From assembly GCA_000499405.2 (NCBI GenBank), contig HG738138.1:4576368-4640367 (forward strand): a stretch of DNA of 64,000 nt, written 5' to 3'. The stretch is from Onchocerca volvulus. Its lineage: Eukaryota; Nematoda; Chromadorea; Rhabditida; Onchocercidae. The notes beneath the pieces are model-generated. The model had not been told where the DNA came from and did not search any database. It saw only the letters and a list, made by a program, of their open reading frames with translations. Both the position numbers and the translations under genes were made by a program. Within the stretch, counting starts at the first letter, position 1, and the number at the start of each line of letters is the position of its first letter. This document shows positions 29,301-37,376 of the stretch, in pieces.

Positions 29301-30559
29301 TACATAAACAGATTTATCACCTTCGCTATACTACTTAAAAAAAAAAAAAGCTTAAGGATGAACTTCAGTCTCGCCATCTGTTGGACATAGCGTACCCCCT
29401 CATCTAATTCCTATATTTGTAAAGCGCAACCACTCACCTAATTCCTACATCTGCAAAAAAGTACAGCTTCACTTTCTCTTCCTTGCATGTGTACTAAACA
29501 CTAGCTATCTTATGTTTCAAAAGAAAAAACTTTGCTTAGTTCGTGACTGAATGAACAAAAATTATATAGTATTTCTTTTGTTTCATAATTCAGGAGAAAA
29601 GGAAAACAAAGAAGAGTGAAGAGGACAAACCTCTGTAGCTAACACTTGATTGGCATTGTGTGCAAGAAGATAGCGTACAACAGATTCGTGATTCTCTTGT
29701 GCAGCCATGTAGAGTGGTGTGAAACCATTCAGTGATTGTACGTTAACATTAGCACCATTTTCAACAAGTATTGTGACAATTAGTTCTTGTCCTGCTAATG
29801 ACGCTATATGTAACGCCGTGTTACCTTTCTAAAAACAATATTACTGGCAACAGCAAGTCTAAATATATCCTGCAGCAAAAGCGACGATCGAAAAATGAAC
29901 TTATCAATAATAGATAGAAGAGTACAAAAGGATTCACAAATATAACCTTAGTAGCAGCATCAACATCTGCTTTTCTTTTCAGAAGTTCGCGGACCACTTC
30001 ATGATGACCTTCTTTGGAGGCCAGATGTAACGCATTAAGTCCATTCGCATTGCATGTGTTGATATCGGTGCCTGAACGCAGTAATTCAAGTACACGGTCC
30101 AGATTTCCAGCTCGTGCTGCTCGCAAAAAACTTGCACTGCTCTCACCCTACAAAATCCCTTATTTCATTTTAGTTCCTCCTTTTGCCGCATTATGCTGAC
30201 CTTTGCAGTGGAAACACAACTGAATCTTATTGTTCCATTTCTCAGTAACATGTCCTGGTTTTAAACAGTTGAGACATGCCTTGAAAAATGCAAAAATAGG
30301 AAACGATTGTGTTTTCCACTGCAAAGGTCCGCATAATACCGCAAAAATCAATTAACTGTCGCAACTGCTGGCATTTCGAATTTTTCGACACCTTCTCATA
30401 GTAAAAATACCTAACAATTATGCAGTTTTCTTTTGAAGGTACACAGTTATAAAGCAATACTTTGTTGGAATGTTGACTATTATCAGCAGGAATTTGTTGA
30501 TGTTGGGATTCTGGCGGTTCTGCGGGCCAGCCACTTGCCTCGACTACAGGATCGCTCAT
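1..30559 (-). CDS. unc-44: Ankyrin, UNC-44 type (whole gene, 3' end off the left edge)
   Basis: Membrane-skeleton adaptor of neurons. Family knowledge: ankyrin repeats bind channels and adhesion molecules, the ZU5-UPA module binds spectrin, and a death domain precedes a variable tail. All parts are present here in order on the minus strand, and the repeats are almost identical to C. elegans UNC-44 (for example [10 protein letters not shown] near the N-terminus and [14 protein letters not shown]). Splice phases agree through the array and the ZU5, UPA, death and tail exons. Two ends are possible: a short terminal exon (11664-11546) and a giant exon from 8952 to beyond position 1, like the C. 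elegans long neuronal form. Exon blocks are listed separately. The domain calls are very secure; which tail exons are combined is inference. Confidence 0.97.
2380..2681 (-). repeat. In-frame tandem duplication, 171-base period, in the giant exon
   Basis: Bases 2380-2510 and 2551-2681 are almost identical; I see only two or three differences. The offset is 171 bases, exactly 57 codons, so the frame is kept. The near identity implies a recent event or ongoing homogenisation. Confidence 0.9.
5273..5332. repeat. 60-base poly-T run
   Basis: Uninterrupted T from 5273 to 5332 (poly-A on the ankyrin strand) inside the disrupted giant-exon block. It could be a slippage-expanded tract, a retroposon tail, or partly a sequencing artefact. 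Its true length is uncertain. Confidence 0.85.
7808..7878. repeat. Short direct repeat in the disrupted block
   Basis: Two copies of about 34 bases (7808-7842 and 7846-7878) share TTCTTCACCTTTCAT and TATATATCA. They differ in length by one base, so the duplication shifts the frame, consistent with loss of coding constraint here. Confidence 0.75.
8621..8952 (-). CDS. unc-44: Start of the unc-44 giant exon (open part)
   Basis: A strong acceptor (AATTTTTTCAG, ending 8953) opens a phase-1 exon, [20 protein letters not shown], then charged residues with [13 protein letters not shown] and [15 protein letters not shown]. This is the expected start of the long, charged, neuronal-type ankyrin tail. 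The frame stops at TGA 8623-8621 after about 108 codons. Just before it, CGG|GTATGA (intron from 8626) could be a splice donor. The rest of the exon is disrupted down to 3465, so this part is either the start of a very long protein whose exon has been split, or a dead end. Confidence 0.7.
8954..11545 (-). other. unc-44 intron before the giant exon; no gene seen
   Basis: About 2.6 kb between the short terminal exon and the giant exon, so intronic for the long form and 3' flank for the short form. AT-rich, with an A-run at 9037-9057. A 91-codon minus-strand ORF at 11106-10831 is hydrophobic but has no recognisable features. No RNA gene or transposon was recognised. Confidence 0.6.
11546..11664 (-). 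CDS. unc-44: unc-44 short-isoform terminal exon
   Basis: Behind the acceptor TTCATTCAG (ending 11665) a phase-1 exon reads [20 protein letters not shown], then [19 protein letters not shown] and a TAA at 11548-11546. It follows the 24-base exon in frame (codon G|GA). It gives the gene a short C-terminus and is an alternative to the giant exon at 8952, which uses the same phase and the same GG|A junction. C. elegans UNC-44 also makes short and giant tail forms. No clear AATAAA signal was found just downstream. Confidence 0.72.
12119..13502 (-). CDS. unc-44: unc-44 phase-1 tail cassettes, including a 24-base microexon
   Basis: Three small exons: 13502-13455 (48 bases, [15 protein letters not shown]), 12993-12880 (114 bases, [18 protein letters not shown] then [19 protein letters not shown]) and 12142-12119 (24 bases, EKTESNA). 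Each starts and ends in phase 1 and has a length divisible by three, so any can be included or skipped. All have good splice sites (TTGCAG acceptor and GTGAGT donor for the 24-base exon). The [14 protein letters not shown] motif resembles the threonine-rich tail of other ankyrins. The microexon is supported only by sites, phase and context. Confidence 0.75.
12143..12879 (-). other. unc-44 tail intron; nothing recognised
   Basis: About 740 AT-rich bases between the 114-base and the 24-base tail exons. No gene or repeat was recognised. Confidence 0.5.
13616..14488 (-). CDS. 290-codon ORF with its own acceptor inside the unc-44 tail region; unknown product
   Basis: ATG at 14488, stop TAG at 13618-13616, in the intron between unc-44 exons 16334-16118 and 13502-13455. 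I do not recognise the family. The protein is acidic, with a serine-rich centre and a likely amphipathic helix with [15 protein letters not shown] near residues 205-220, after [20 protein letters not shown]. The acceptor CTATCCTTAG lies 9 bases before the ATG and an in-frame TGA between them bars a cis-spliced read-in, so it should start a transcript, probably trans-spliced. A weak donor (ATGA|GTCAGA) before the stop would leave phase 1 and fit the next unc-44 tail exon. It is either a nested gene or an N-terminally alternative ankyrin isoform. Confidence 0.72.
   Translation of the reverse strand: MSASEVVTHSLVLAGITDSGTVINGVMLDCSRLSISSSFHRIESFAKFTAEEISEREQTINESGGASEAPLLTTGIQDGSMNEETFRAIQQWEATEVDPPVEFELEPKHEQNTDMKPIASNDLFERKRSASLASALLSGDHEPGCKIYVQFVSPGAAQVIEAGGNEEEFDRVEQSVESVIGRLLFILSSLKMSNPDRHAAAVRRLQDLEEELRAAGAVCPPDTNVSNAISKVLASASPTSDIQIRVNSSQHVTTTKSVFETETPGMEGLDAATVQHLQQQLISNMSQICF
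14527..14602. repeat. Two-copy tandem repeat just upstream of the internal ORF
   Basis: Bases 14527-14561 and 14569-14602 share AACAAGAGTCAGCTGTTGTG and flanking bases with one or two changes, offset about 42. CAGCTG is an E-box. It lies 40-115 bases upstream (minus strand) of the ATG at 14488, so it may be part of an internal promoter. This is a position-based suggestion only. Confidence 0.7.
14603..16117 (-). other. unc-44 tail intron; nothing else recognised
   Basis: About 1.5 kb between the exon ending at 16118 and the internal ORF. It holds short ORFs on both strands without recognisable content. For the internal ORF this is the likely promoter side. Confidence 0.5.
16118..17205 (-). 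CDS. unc-44: unc-44 regulatory tail exons, proximal set
   Basis: Four exons: 17205-17073, 16970-16896, 16805-16651, 16334-16118. Products are acidic and threonine-rich: [20 protein letters not shown], then [20 protein letters not shown], then a segment with [20 protein letters not shown] and [17 protein letters not shown], then [20 protein letters not shown]. The [16 protein letters not shown] segment is, to my recollection, also found in C. elegans UNC-44 tails. The 75-base exon is a symmetrical phase-1 cassette that could be skipped without a frameshift. The last exon ends in phase 1, compatible with any of the following tail exons. Confidence 0.85.
17263..17831 (-). CDS. unc-44: unc-44 death-domain exons
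   Basis: Two exons, 17831-17570 and 17441-17263, joined within codon ACG C|CC. They encode [40 protein letters not shown] and [18 protein letters not shown], the helices of an ankyrin death domain. In ankyrins this domain does not signal death but takes part in tail-to-module contacts. The second exon continues into a serine/threonine-rich stretch ([15 protein letters not shown]), the start of the regulatory tail. Confidence 0.93.
18052..20370 (-). CDS. unc-44: unc-44 ZU5-ZU5-UPA spectrin-binding module (8 exons)
   Basis: Exons 20370-20238, 20156-19932, 19840-19652, 19509-19295, 19179-19067, 18917-18740, 18637-18424 and 18192-18052, all phase-consistent. The first ZU5 domain begins [20 protein letters not shown] and includes [19 protein letters not shown]; the second starts around [14 protein letters not shown] and includes [18 protein letters not shown]. 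The UPA domain follows with [40 protein letters not shown] and [10 protein letters not shown]. Known role: this supramodule holds beta-spectrin under the membrane. Every exon matches the family closely and none is broken. The exon ending at 18052 carries the FMKEPK segment that leads to the death domain. Confidence 0.96.
21080..21265 (-). CDS. Possible alternative unc-44 linker exon, phase unresolved
   Basis: A 62-codon open stretch beginning TTG ATT GCT AAA behind TATTAG and ending at a good donor (AAC|GTGAGT). Its product ([20 protein letters not shown]..., then [11 protein letters not shown]) looks like real protein. It is open only in phase 0, while the exon before it ends in phase 2 and the ZU5 exon after it needs phase 2. 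It could be used if the previous exon ends 11 bases earlier (ACC|GTGCAA, phase 0) and another exon lies between 21079 and 20371. I could not find that exon. Confidence 0.4.
21312..22256 (-). CDS. unc-44: unc-44 linker exons between repeats and ZU5
   Basis: Three short exons, 22256-22147, 21719-21651 and 21403-21312. The first completes the GEDN motif begun at the end of the repeat block; the second reads [23 protein letters not shown]; the third reads [20 protein letters not shown].... The last ends in phase 2 (CCT AG), which fits the one-base overhang of the first ZU5 exon at 20370, giving ...[18 protein letters not shown]. The linker is expected to be flexible. No domain is recognised. Confidence is lower than for the domains because a further ORF at 21265-21080 may also belong here but does not fit this phase. 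Confidence 0.82.
22257..24482 (-). other. Large unc-44 intron with a CAA/CAG microsatellite
   Basis: The 2.2 kb intron between the end of the repeats (24483) and the first linker exon (22256), flanked by codon G|GT. It holds a CAA/CAG-rich microsatellite at 23642-23672. Short ORFs across it look random. Confidence 0.75.
23642..23672. repeat. CAA-rich microsatellite
   Basis: About ten CAA/ACA units with one CAG interruption, intronic in unc-44. It would read as poly-Gln on the plus strand, but no gene supports that. Confidence 0.9.
24483..30147 (-). CDS. unc-44: unc-44 ankyrin-repeat array (15 exons)
   Basis: Exons, all phase-consistent: 30147-29947, 29828-29631, 28829-28674, 28314-28175, 27919-27733, 27632-27387, 27311-27189, 26764-26657, 26483-26334, 26249-26079, 25828-25661, 25496-25392, 25246-25093, 25019-24859, 24663-24483. 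Together they encode about 816 residues, the usual span of the 23-24 repeats of ankyrins, with the TPLH(I/V)AA motif recurring about every 33 residues. The last exon leaves the repeats and runs into [20 protein letters not shown] and an acidic SDSEDEG segment, as in UNC-44. Exon edges mostly fall at the same place within a repeat, the signature of an array built by exon duplication. The array forms the membrane-protein binding solenoid. Confidence 0.96.
28400..28455 (-). pseudogene. Relic copy of an ankyrin exon fragment
   Basis: In the intron between exons 28829-28674 and 28314-28175, the minus strand reads [15 protein letters not shown], clearly a copy of [15 protein letters not shown] from the preceding exon. 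About 39 of 47 bases match by eye. It has no flanking repeat sequence and no matching splice sites, so it is taken as a decayed partial exon duplication. Confidence 0.75.
30160..30351 (-). mobile_element. BEL/Pao-like Gag zinc-knuckle relic, with an inverted second copy
   Basis: Inside the first unc-44 intron the minus strand reads [14 protein letters not shown], then [14 protein letters not shown], the double-knuckle pattern (C-x2-C-x4-H, then CxxCxGxHN) of BEL/Pao Gag proteins; the usual fourth ligands are missing (W and G). The plus strand at about 30306-30354 carries a second copy, [16 protein letters not shown]. The two copies form inverted arms of about 37 bases, 30181-30217 and 30309-30346, with about 33 matches. 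The fragment is dead as an element. Confidence 0.65.
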
Positions 30560-30587
30560 CAATAATTTAGTTGTATCAGTTACCCGC
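30461..30587 (-). CDS. unc-44: unc-44 first coding exon with spliced-leader-type acceptor
   Basis: The ATG at 30559-30557 opens a 33-codon exon ([14 protein letters not shown]...) ending at the donor AAA|GTATTG (30461). It joins in phase 0 to the exon at 30147, whose [15 protein letters not shown] matches the UNC-44 N-terminus. Upstream of the ATG, GTTTTGCAG ends at 30588, leaving a 28-base leader with no recognisable upstream exon. This is what a trans-splice acceptor for a spliced leader looks like, though a cis-spliced 5' UTR exon further up in 30.6-37 kb is also possible. The start is supported by C. elegans UNC-44, which also has a short low-complexity N-terminus before the first repeat. 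Confidence 0.8.
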
Positions 30588-32235
30588 CTGCAAAACTTCT
30601 GTTGTATCCACATTTTCCCTCATTTCTGTTTAAAATGTGGACAAACATATTATATGCCGTACAGAAATAAATGGGCAGTAGTTACATTTATAGAAATAAA
30701 TTGCCTGTGATCGACATAAAATATTGGAAAGGCTGATGGCGACTGTAAACAACGAGTCTACATATCAAAAACATTTCTGGTAGGCTGATAATGCTATGAA
30801 AATCCAATGCTAATCAGGAGAACAGCACTAGTGAGAACACTAACATGGTAGATCCTATCAGACTATACAGCAGAACAGTGGAAAAACATCCGGATCGATT
30901 AAGACAACACTAGAAGAAAACAGCAAAACAATCACTGATAAAGTAAGCAAAGGTGATTCGTACCGGCTGCTGATTCACTCATCAGAAGCAACAGAAACAT
31001 ATAATTAAATCAAGTGGAGATGAAAAGATACACTAAATATCGTCCCTCAATCAAAAAACAGCAACTAGTAACTGCGGCGGAACAAATGTTGTATACAGTA
31101 TCGCACCTTTTCCATGATAGAACCAGGTTATCCCAAAGAATTGCAGAATAAGTTCTCCAGCAGCTGATAAGTCCTTCAGTTACGTAAAGACTTTCAATAA
31201 ATGGATATTTAAAGACGAATTATGAGGTTCGATCGGAAATTTTTTCTATTCTACATAGAAGCCGGTTGTGAAAATTTTGGCTGAATTAAAAATCAATCAT
31301 CAGTTAAAATATGAGCTAAAAAATCGAAAAACGGTTATGGTGTCTTATTATTGCAGCGCTTTAATGATACAATTAAGCATAACACCCCTCTAGTAAACAA
31401 AACAAAACGGAACTTCTACAAAATCTCTCATATCTTGCTCATTGAGCTATAAAGGGTAACAATAGCTTGGTAACAGAAAATATTTCCGGAAGCTAAATAG
31501 ACGATCTTTACTATCGGCATCTAACTAACAAGCAAATTGTAGTGAAAGCACACAGCCATCTCCGAGATGTAATAATGTTAACATAGAATATGTTGCGGTA
31601 AGCAATCGAACAGTTCTGATGACAAAAGTAAAACAAGCGAACATAATTAGTAAAAATGAGCGGAACAAAAAAAAAAAAACATCAAATTTTGTACTTCGAT
31701 CTCCTCATGTAATGAACATATCCAATCGCTCTTTAAATTTTATAATACACAAATCTTTTTATAACAGCCTGGCAAATTTCCATTTGACAATGAATGAAAA
31801 TAGCATTAAACTATGTCTAAATCGCTCTTATGTTACAGGAACTACGGCATTTTAGGCAAAACATTTGAATAGTACTGAAGTACTCAATAAAACGATAAAT
31901 TGTAGCCTTTTATTCAGTAATGGCTATATTCAGTCGTTACTATACAAAGCAAAACTGACGATATAAAAACTAGATCTTCGCTATTTCATGTTTCATGCGC
32001 ACTAAAATATGTTAGAATCTCTCAGTTATGGCTTAGAATCCTATCTAATGACGTCAGCACAAAGGGATAGTCTAGGACTGACCATATTCCATACGTAAAG
32101 TGAATATGGTAAGTCGTACATACCCATTTTTTGAAGTTATAACAGTATCATTGTTTCAATCGGCATTTAATCCGAAAACGGATTTCTGAATTAACTCTCG
32201 CATTAAGCTGCGTTGTGGCATATGTTAAATAAAGC

Positions 32236-32296
32236 GGTATAAATTAAATTACTGATGACGATGTAAATTAAACTGGTATAAATTAAATTATTGATG
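32236..32296. repeat. Two-copy direct repeat
   Basis: GGTATAAATTAAATTA followed by (C/T)TGATG occurs at 32236-32257 and again at 32275-32296. Confidence 0.8.
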
Positions 32297-33184
32297 TATA
32301 GAGAGATACACTGTAATATCTACTTGTGCTCTCATTAAATGCGACAGATTCTTTCACCTAAACAAAGAGATTAGTCAATCCGCAATGACATTAAGAGACA
32401 GAGTGAAAGAACCATGTGAAAAAGAAAAACTTGTAGTAATGGCATACATAATAAGCTTTTCATGTGACAGATCATTTTGTATCCAGCATTCAGCAGAGCA
32501 GTATTAAGCTGAATCCTGACAATTCTATCATAATCAATATGAAGACCAGAAGTCACTCTCATTTTTCTAACAAGCTCATATACTGCAGATCGCTTCTAAA
32601 AAAAACTTGAGAACAAATAATGATGTAGTTGTGCCCAGCAACTCCTCATTCCGTATCTTATTGAGATTTGAAATTATTTACACGGTGGTTATCACCGCAC
32701 AATTAATAATCACTACGACAAGTAAAAATAAATTTTTTTTCTGATTTACTATCGAACAGTTTTCCCTACAAAAATTATTTCCATGACTATCCATTGCATA
32801 TGCATAGCCCTTTAGCCTTTGAAGGGAAATAATCACATCTCATCTGCCCTTCTCTTATGTATATGTGGGATCAGTGATTTAAAAGTAACAAAATTAGCAC
32901 CAAGAAGTTTACTCATTCTTACTACGTTCTCATCGCTGATTATTCATTCGAAATCATATGTAATTAAATGATATGACAGAAAAAGTGAAGAGGAAAGAGT
33001 ATAGTAATATACGTGGATAGTCTGCAAAAAATCATTATTACTTGGGAAGCACACATAGAAAATGGTGAATTTAAATTTGCAAGCCAGAAAAAAGCACATA
33101 AATTGAACAGATTTTTAAGGGAAAATTGGAACATCCATCAGTAACATCATGTTCTTTTGATGATAATAAAAAGAGGGAGATGAA

Positions 33185-33254
33185 CCAAACTAAATACAAA
33201 ATAACAAGCAAACTAAATACAAAATAATATACCAAACTAAATACAAAATAATAG
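33185..33254. repeat. Three-copy tandem repeat, ~24-base unit
   Basis: Three near-identical copies of a unit containing CAAACTAAATACAAAATAA, starting near 33185, 33209 and 33232. Confidence 0.85.
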
Positions 33255-34099
33255 TAAGAGTTTTCATAGTTTCTAAATTTTACCGATCTCGTCAGCAACA
33301 GAATGTTTCGTGTTTTTATCAACATGAATAGAACAATGTAGAATATACTTTTATAAAGCACTCCAAAGAAAGAAGATTACACGGTCCAACAATCTAACTC
33401 CTTGCATCTTCTTTCATAAAATTAATTCAGAAAGAACATTCATAGCACAATTTTTATTTAAACCTTGCAAAATTCTTTGCAAAGATCGTGTTGCTTACCC
33501 GATGAGCAACCGCATAAAGGATAGACAATACACTTGAAAAGTCAGTTAATTTTTTTAAATTACTAACTATGCAACTGCGGCCATTAAGTGCAGTAATTTA
33601 TATATAGCAGGAACTACCAGCCGGGTATGATAATGGAAGATGTCAAATCATTCCTTCAAATTGTTCCCCCGTTAAGGTTCTAGTGGTGTATGAAGTATTC
33701 AACAAGAAAACCAAAATCTTGCATAACTCAACTTTTTATCGATGATCTATTGCTAATATGTTTACGTGCAAAACGCTTCATCAATAAATACCCGCCATTT
33801 AAAAAAAATTAGTCGATAAGTAGGTAAGATATCAGTGAATAAGTTCGTAATCTTATCATCACTACAAGGTAACAACAGATGGAACAACTGTAAATGAAGA
33901 AGAAAAAGGAAAATATTTAAAATCTGGCGGAAAACAAGACACCTATAAAAGTGCTTATGAATCTTGCAATAAAAAAAAAAAGTGAGCATTAGCCTGAAAA
34001 AGCAACAAACTACTGTTGGTGAATCAGCCAATTATGGCCAAATGATGGAACAGACAAGAGGAGAGAGGCACGTCCTAAGCCTTTCGAATTTTTGGAATG

Positions 34100-34620
34100 A
34101 GCCAAGCTAAAAAATTATATTCGGAGAAAATGAGCGAAGGGAACAGTGCTTGCATGGAATTTGATGCGGGAACAAATAAGCAGCAGCAGCCGCAGCAGCA
34201 TTTGCCCACACATCCAGCAGTTGCAGTTGCAGCACCCTCAATAATCGCCCCGCTTGATCTCCGCAGTCGCGCCATCAGAGAGTAGAGGAGAGAGGAGGGT
34301 GAGAGAAGAGAAAGAGAAAAGCGGTATGTCTCATTTTGCTCGCTCCGTTCGAAGCGCTGCTGGCTGGTTGGTTGATATTTGTGCGGGCCGCGAATCGATT
34401 CACCACAATTCAAAAGTAGAATTATGGGTGGATGTAGCAGCAGCAGCAGCAGGTCTTGTCTCTCTTCGTCGTCCCATCCGTGCTTAACAAATTGATTTTA
34501 ATTTTAAACATGCAAGGAAGGATAAGTTTAGTTGAGGGAAGTGTCCTCTCATCGTCAACATGCGTCACATCACAGGCCGTCTCCCTCCCTCCCTCTCCCC
34601 TCCATATCATCTCTCATTCT
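34100..34620. promoter_or_regulatory. GC-richer patch upstream of unc-44, candidate control region
   Basis: A clearly less AT-rich stretch in an AT-rich intergenic region, with purine-rich GAGAGGAGAG-type runs at 34280-34320, a (CAG)n tract at 34435-34452 and a pyrimidine-rich run at 34580-34600. Overlapping ORFs on both strands show no conserved protein. It may be a promoter or an unrecognised 5' UTR exon. The evidence is compositional only. Confidence 0.3.
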
Positions 34621-35831
34621 GTCTCTCGCATCACAAAAGGTATTCATTCCATTCTGAGTCCTTCTGGAAAGGCCGCAAGACGAAAAACCCATTTTTCAGT
34701 CGGATGTGGTATAATGAATAAATGAACGTTGACTGGCTGCCTTAATCGGAAGCGCGGAAGATGCAGAGTTCGCTGATTGCCTTCCAGTAATTGCGGTAAA
34801 TCGGAATTCCATCGAACCGTACTTTCCCATTCCAGTCAATGAAACAGTAGATATATGAACAAGATGTGACTACCAATTTTTTGATTGAAAAAGGATGAAT
34901 GAAGAGATAAATCAAAAGCAGGAAAAAAAGTGCTTTATGCGGTGTAATTACAATTAGTGCTCTTTATCTGGCTGTGGTAAATGAATTTCGATTTGTCCCA
35001 TAGAAAGCATTGAGAAATAGATATTTTAGCAAACTGAGTGCTATAACTTTCATCTCTTTCATTCATTGTGGAAAGTGACTCGAAGACGTGATATCAACTA
35101 ATTCATCCATCAGTTAATCTTTTTTACAATGTTGCTGCTATATGAAGCGCTCTTTCCTTCTTTTTTTTCTTTTTTTGCAGTCATATTTGCGGCATCCTAA
35201 ATGCCCAATTCTTTGGCTCTGAAGTATAACAAAAAAACAAACTGAACTGTTTGTTGTGACTTCTCTTCGCCTGATGTAGATTATATGTTTATTCTGGTGA
35301 ATATAAATTCTTTATTATAGTAGTAAAGTGGTTTTAACTTTTCAGTTTACAGACTAATCATTTATAAAAACGATTTAGTCGTTATTCTAGAGTTCGAAGG
35401 TCAACAACAAAGAATTTTTTTCGTGTTCATGGAAATGCGGTACATCATTGTATTGTAAACAGTGAGCAGAATAAAAGATGCTTTCAAGTATCAAAACTGT
35501 TTCTATAAATATGCTGTCGTTTGTGTGGAAAAAAAAAAAAAACATTAGTGGTGATAAAGTACCAACTACTGCCACTCAAATTCTGTATTTTGCGTTGATA
35601 ACCTTGTTCACAAACCCGAGAAAACAAATTACTTTCAGTCGATTAGAACCTTCCATAAATCAAGACGTCTTTAAGAATCCAAGCGTGGACGACTGCTGTT
35701 TTCGCTAGTATGCTTTGAATGCGAAATAGTTGCATTCAAATTTCAACTAGTTCCCTTCACATGATTACCCAGGACCTAATCATTACACGAATGAACCTAT
35801 TTGCAAACTCTAAAGATTGCTTCCCACCGCT

Positions 35832-35832
<1 letters not shown>

Positions 35833-35865
<33 letters not shown>
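35833..35865. repeat. 33-base poly-A run
   Basis: Uninterrupted A run in the intergenic region; possible retroposon tail or slippage tract. Confidence 0.85.
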
Positions 35866-35869
<4 letters not shown>

Positions 35870-37376
35870 TGGTCGATAACATAGCCGATGATGCGTCTAA
35901 AAGTGATTTTTTACATACTAAATATTATTCACTGAGCGTCTCTTTCAACGATATCTTAAGAAGTGAGTCGAAATTCGTCTCCCACATCTCAGGCAAATGA
36001 GCATTCCAATATTATTCACAGGATGTTAGAAGCATACACGAGAATCTCATTTTGAAACCTGGACGACATTCAAATGATTTTTGATTCATAAAAAGTTAAC
36101 ATTCCAAAACTGACCCTGATAATCTCATTTAAACAGTTTTTTCCACACAGATGTTATTGTCCCAGAAGTACCTTTGAGCTTAAAAATAGAACAAAAGAAC
36201 TTGTTCGACTTTAATTAGCACACTGACCGATGCACAATCACTTTTACATAATTTCGCAGCACAAACATAACTGCAAGAGTCACTCGTGTAAGAGCATTAG
36301 TAAGAATTCTAGGTCTAACCAGTTTGGGGATTGGGGATCTCGGAGAAATCAGAAGACGCGTTGCGCTTTTCATTTTGATTTATTTAAAATATTATGAGGA
36401 CGACCTGTAGAGTTCCTTCTACTACCATTATGGTTATACATGAAATTATATAAGGCTTGATAGCAACGCTGTAAATAAATACTCAAGATTATTAGCATAA
36501 AGCACTGAAGACACTTTCCTAGTTATATTTTTTCAAGAATGACATATAAAAGCTGTATAGTGGTACAAAAGAACATCAAACCGTTCAAGATATCACCCAT
36601 TACAAAAAATTACAGTGCTCAAAAAATCTCAGACAACAGAGGCAGATGTAGTTTTTCAAGCATTATCGAAATTTTTTTCAAGCATAAATAACATGTACAG
36701 TGTATTAGAGATCTCTGTTATCCAAATAATTAAAATAGTTTTAATGAGTTTCCAAGAAAAAATCGTACGCAAATTAATGGAACTGATGAACTTGAAAAGT
36801 CATTATCAATCACGAGCTATCGAACGTGCTTTTTACTTAAGGTTTGGTTTACATTGCAGGCGAGATTGTGTGCTTCCCCATAAATTGAAGAATATAGAGT
36901 GGTTGAAAAGATAATCGAATTTAAAAACTGGCTTACCAACTTAACTTATCATCATTAAACTATATTAATAATATGCTTGCACACAAGTTATTGAAAAGCA
37001 AATGATAATTTTTAGTCTCTCCATTACTTTTGGAAACATTGGAGATGAGAATACAATGGGATAAAAAAAAAAATTATTAGAGCATATATACTGACTGTCT
37101 CTCTCAGCTACCAATCTGAAAGCATTGCTGATCGATCTAATTTCAAACAGTCAGAACATATGGAACAGATCTGCATACAACATAGTTAATGTTTGCATTC
37201 CGTGATTATGAGAGATTAACAGTTAGTGAAATGAAGGAGTGCAGTGACCTCTTTAAAAGGGGATGGTGTGAAGACAATGGAATTTGCTGCTTTCAACTTT
37301 TTTGTTGAATGATACTGAAATTGGAATTATTGCAAATAACACATGTACATTTTTGTACAATCTAAATTTAATATTT

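Larger units (their letters stand above)
30600..37376. other. Upstream flank of unc-44; no gene recognised
   Basis: Intergenic 6.8 kb between unc-44 and the 3' end of the ZFAND4-like gene. No convincing coding exon was found on either strand. It should hold the unc-44 promoter. A GC-richer patch with CAG/CTG trinucleotides lies near 34100-34620. Minor repeats lie at 32236-32296 and 33185-33254, and a 33-base A run at 35833-35865. Confidence 0.6.

Noticed and set aside
34075..34487. Overlapping ORFs on both strands of the GC-rich patch, one Gln/Pro/Ala-rich
   Set aside because: Composition-driven; no splice partners or conserved content.
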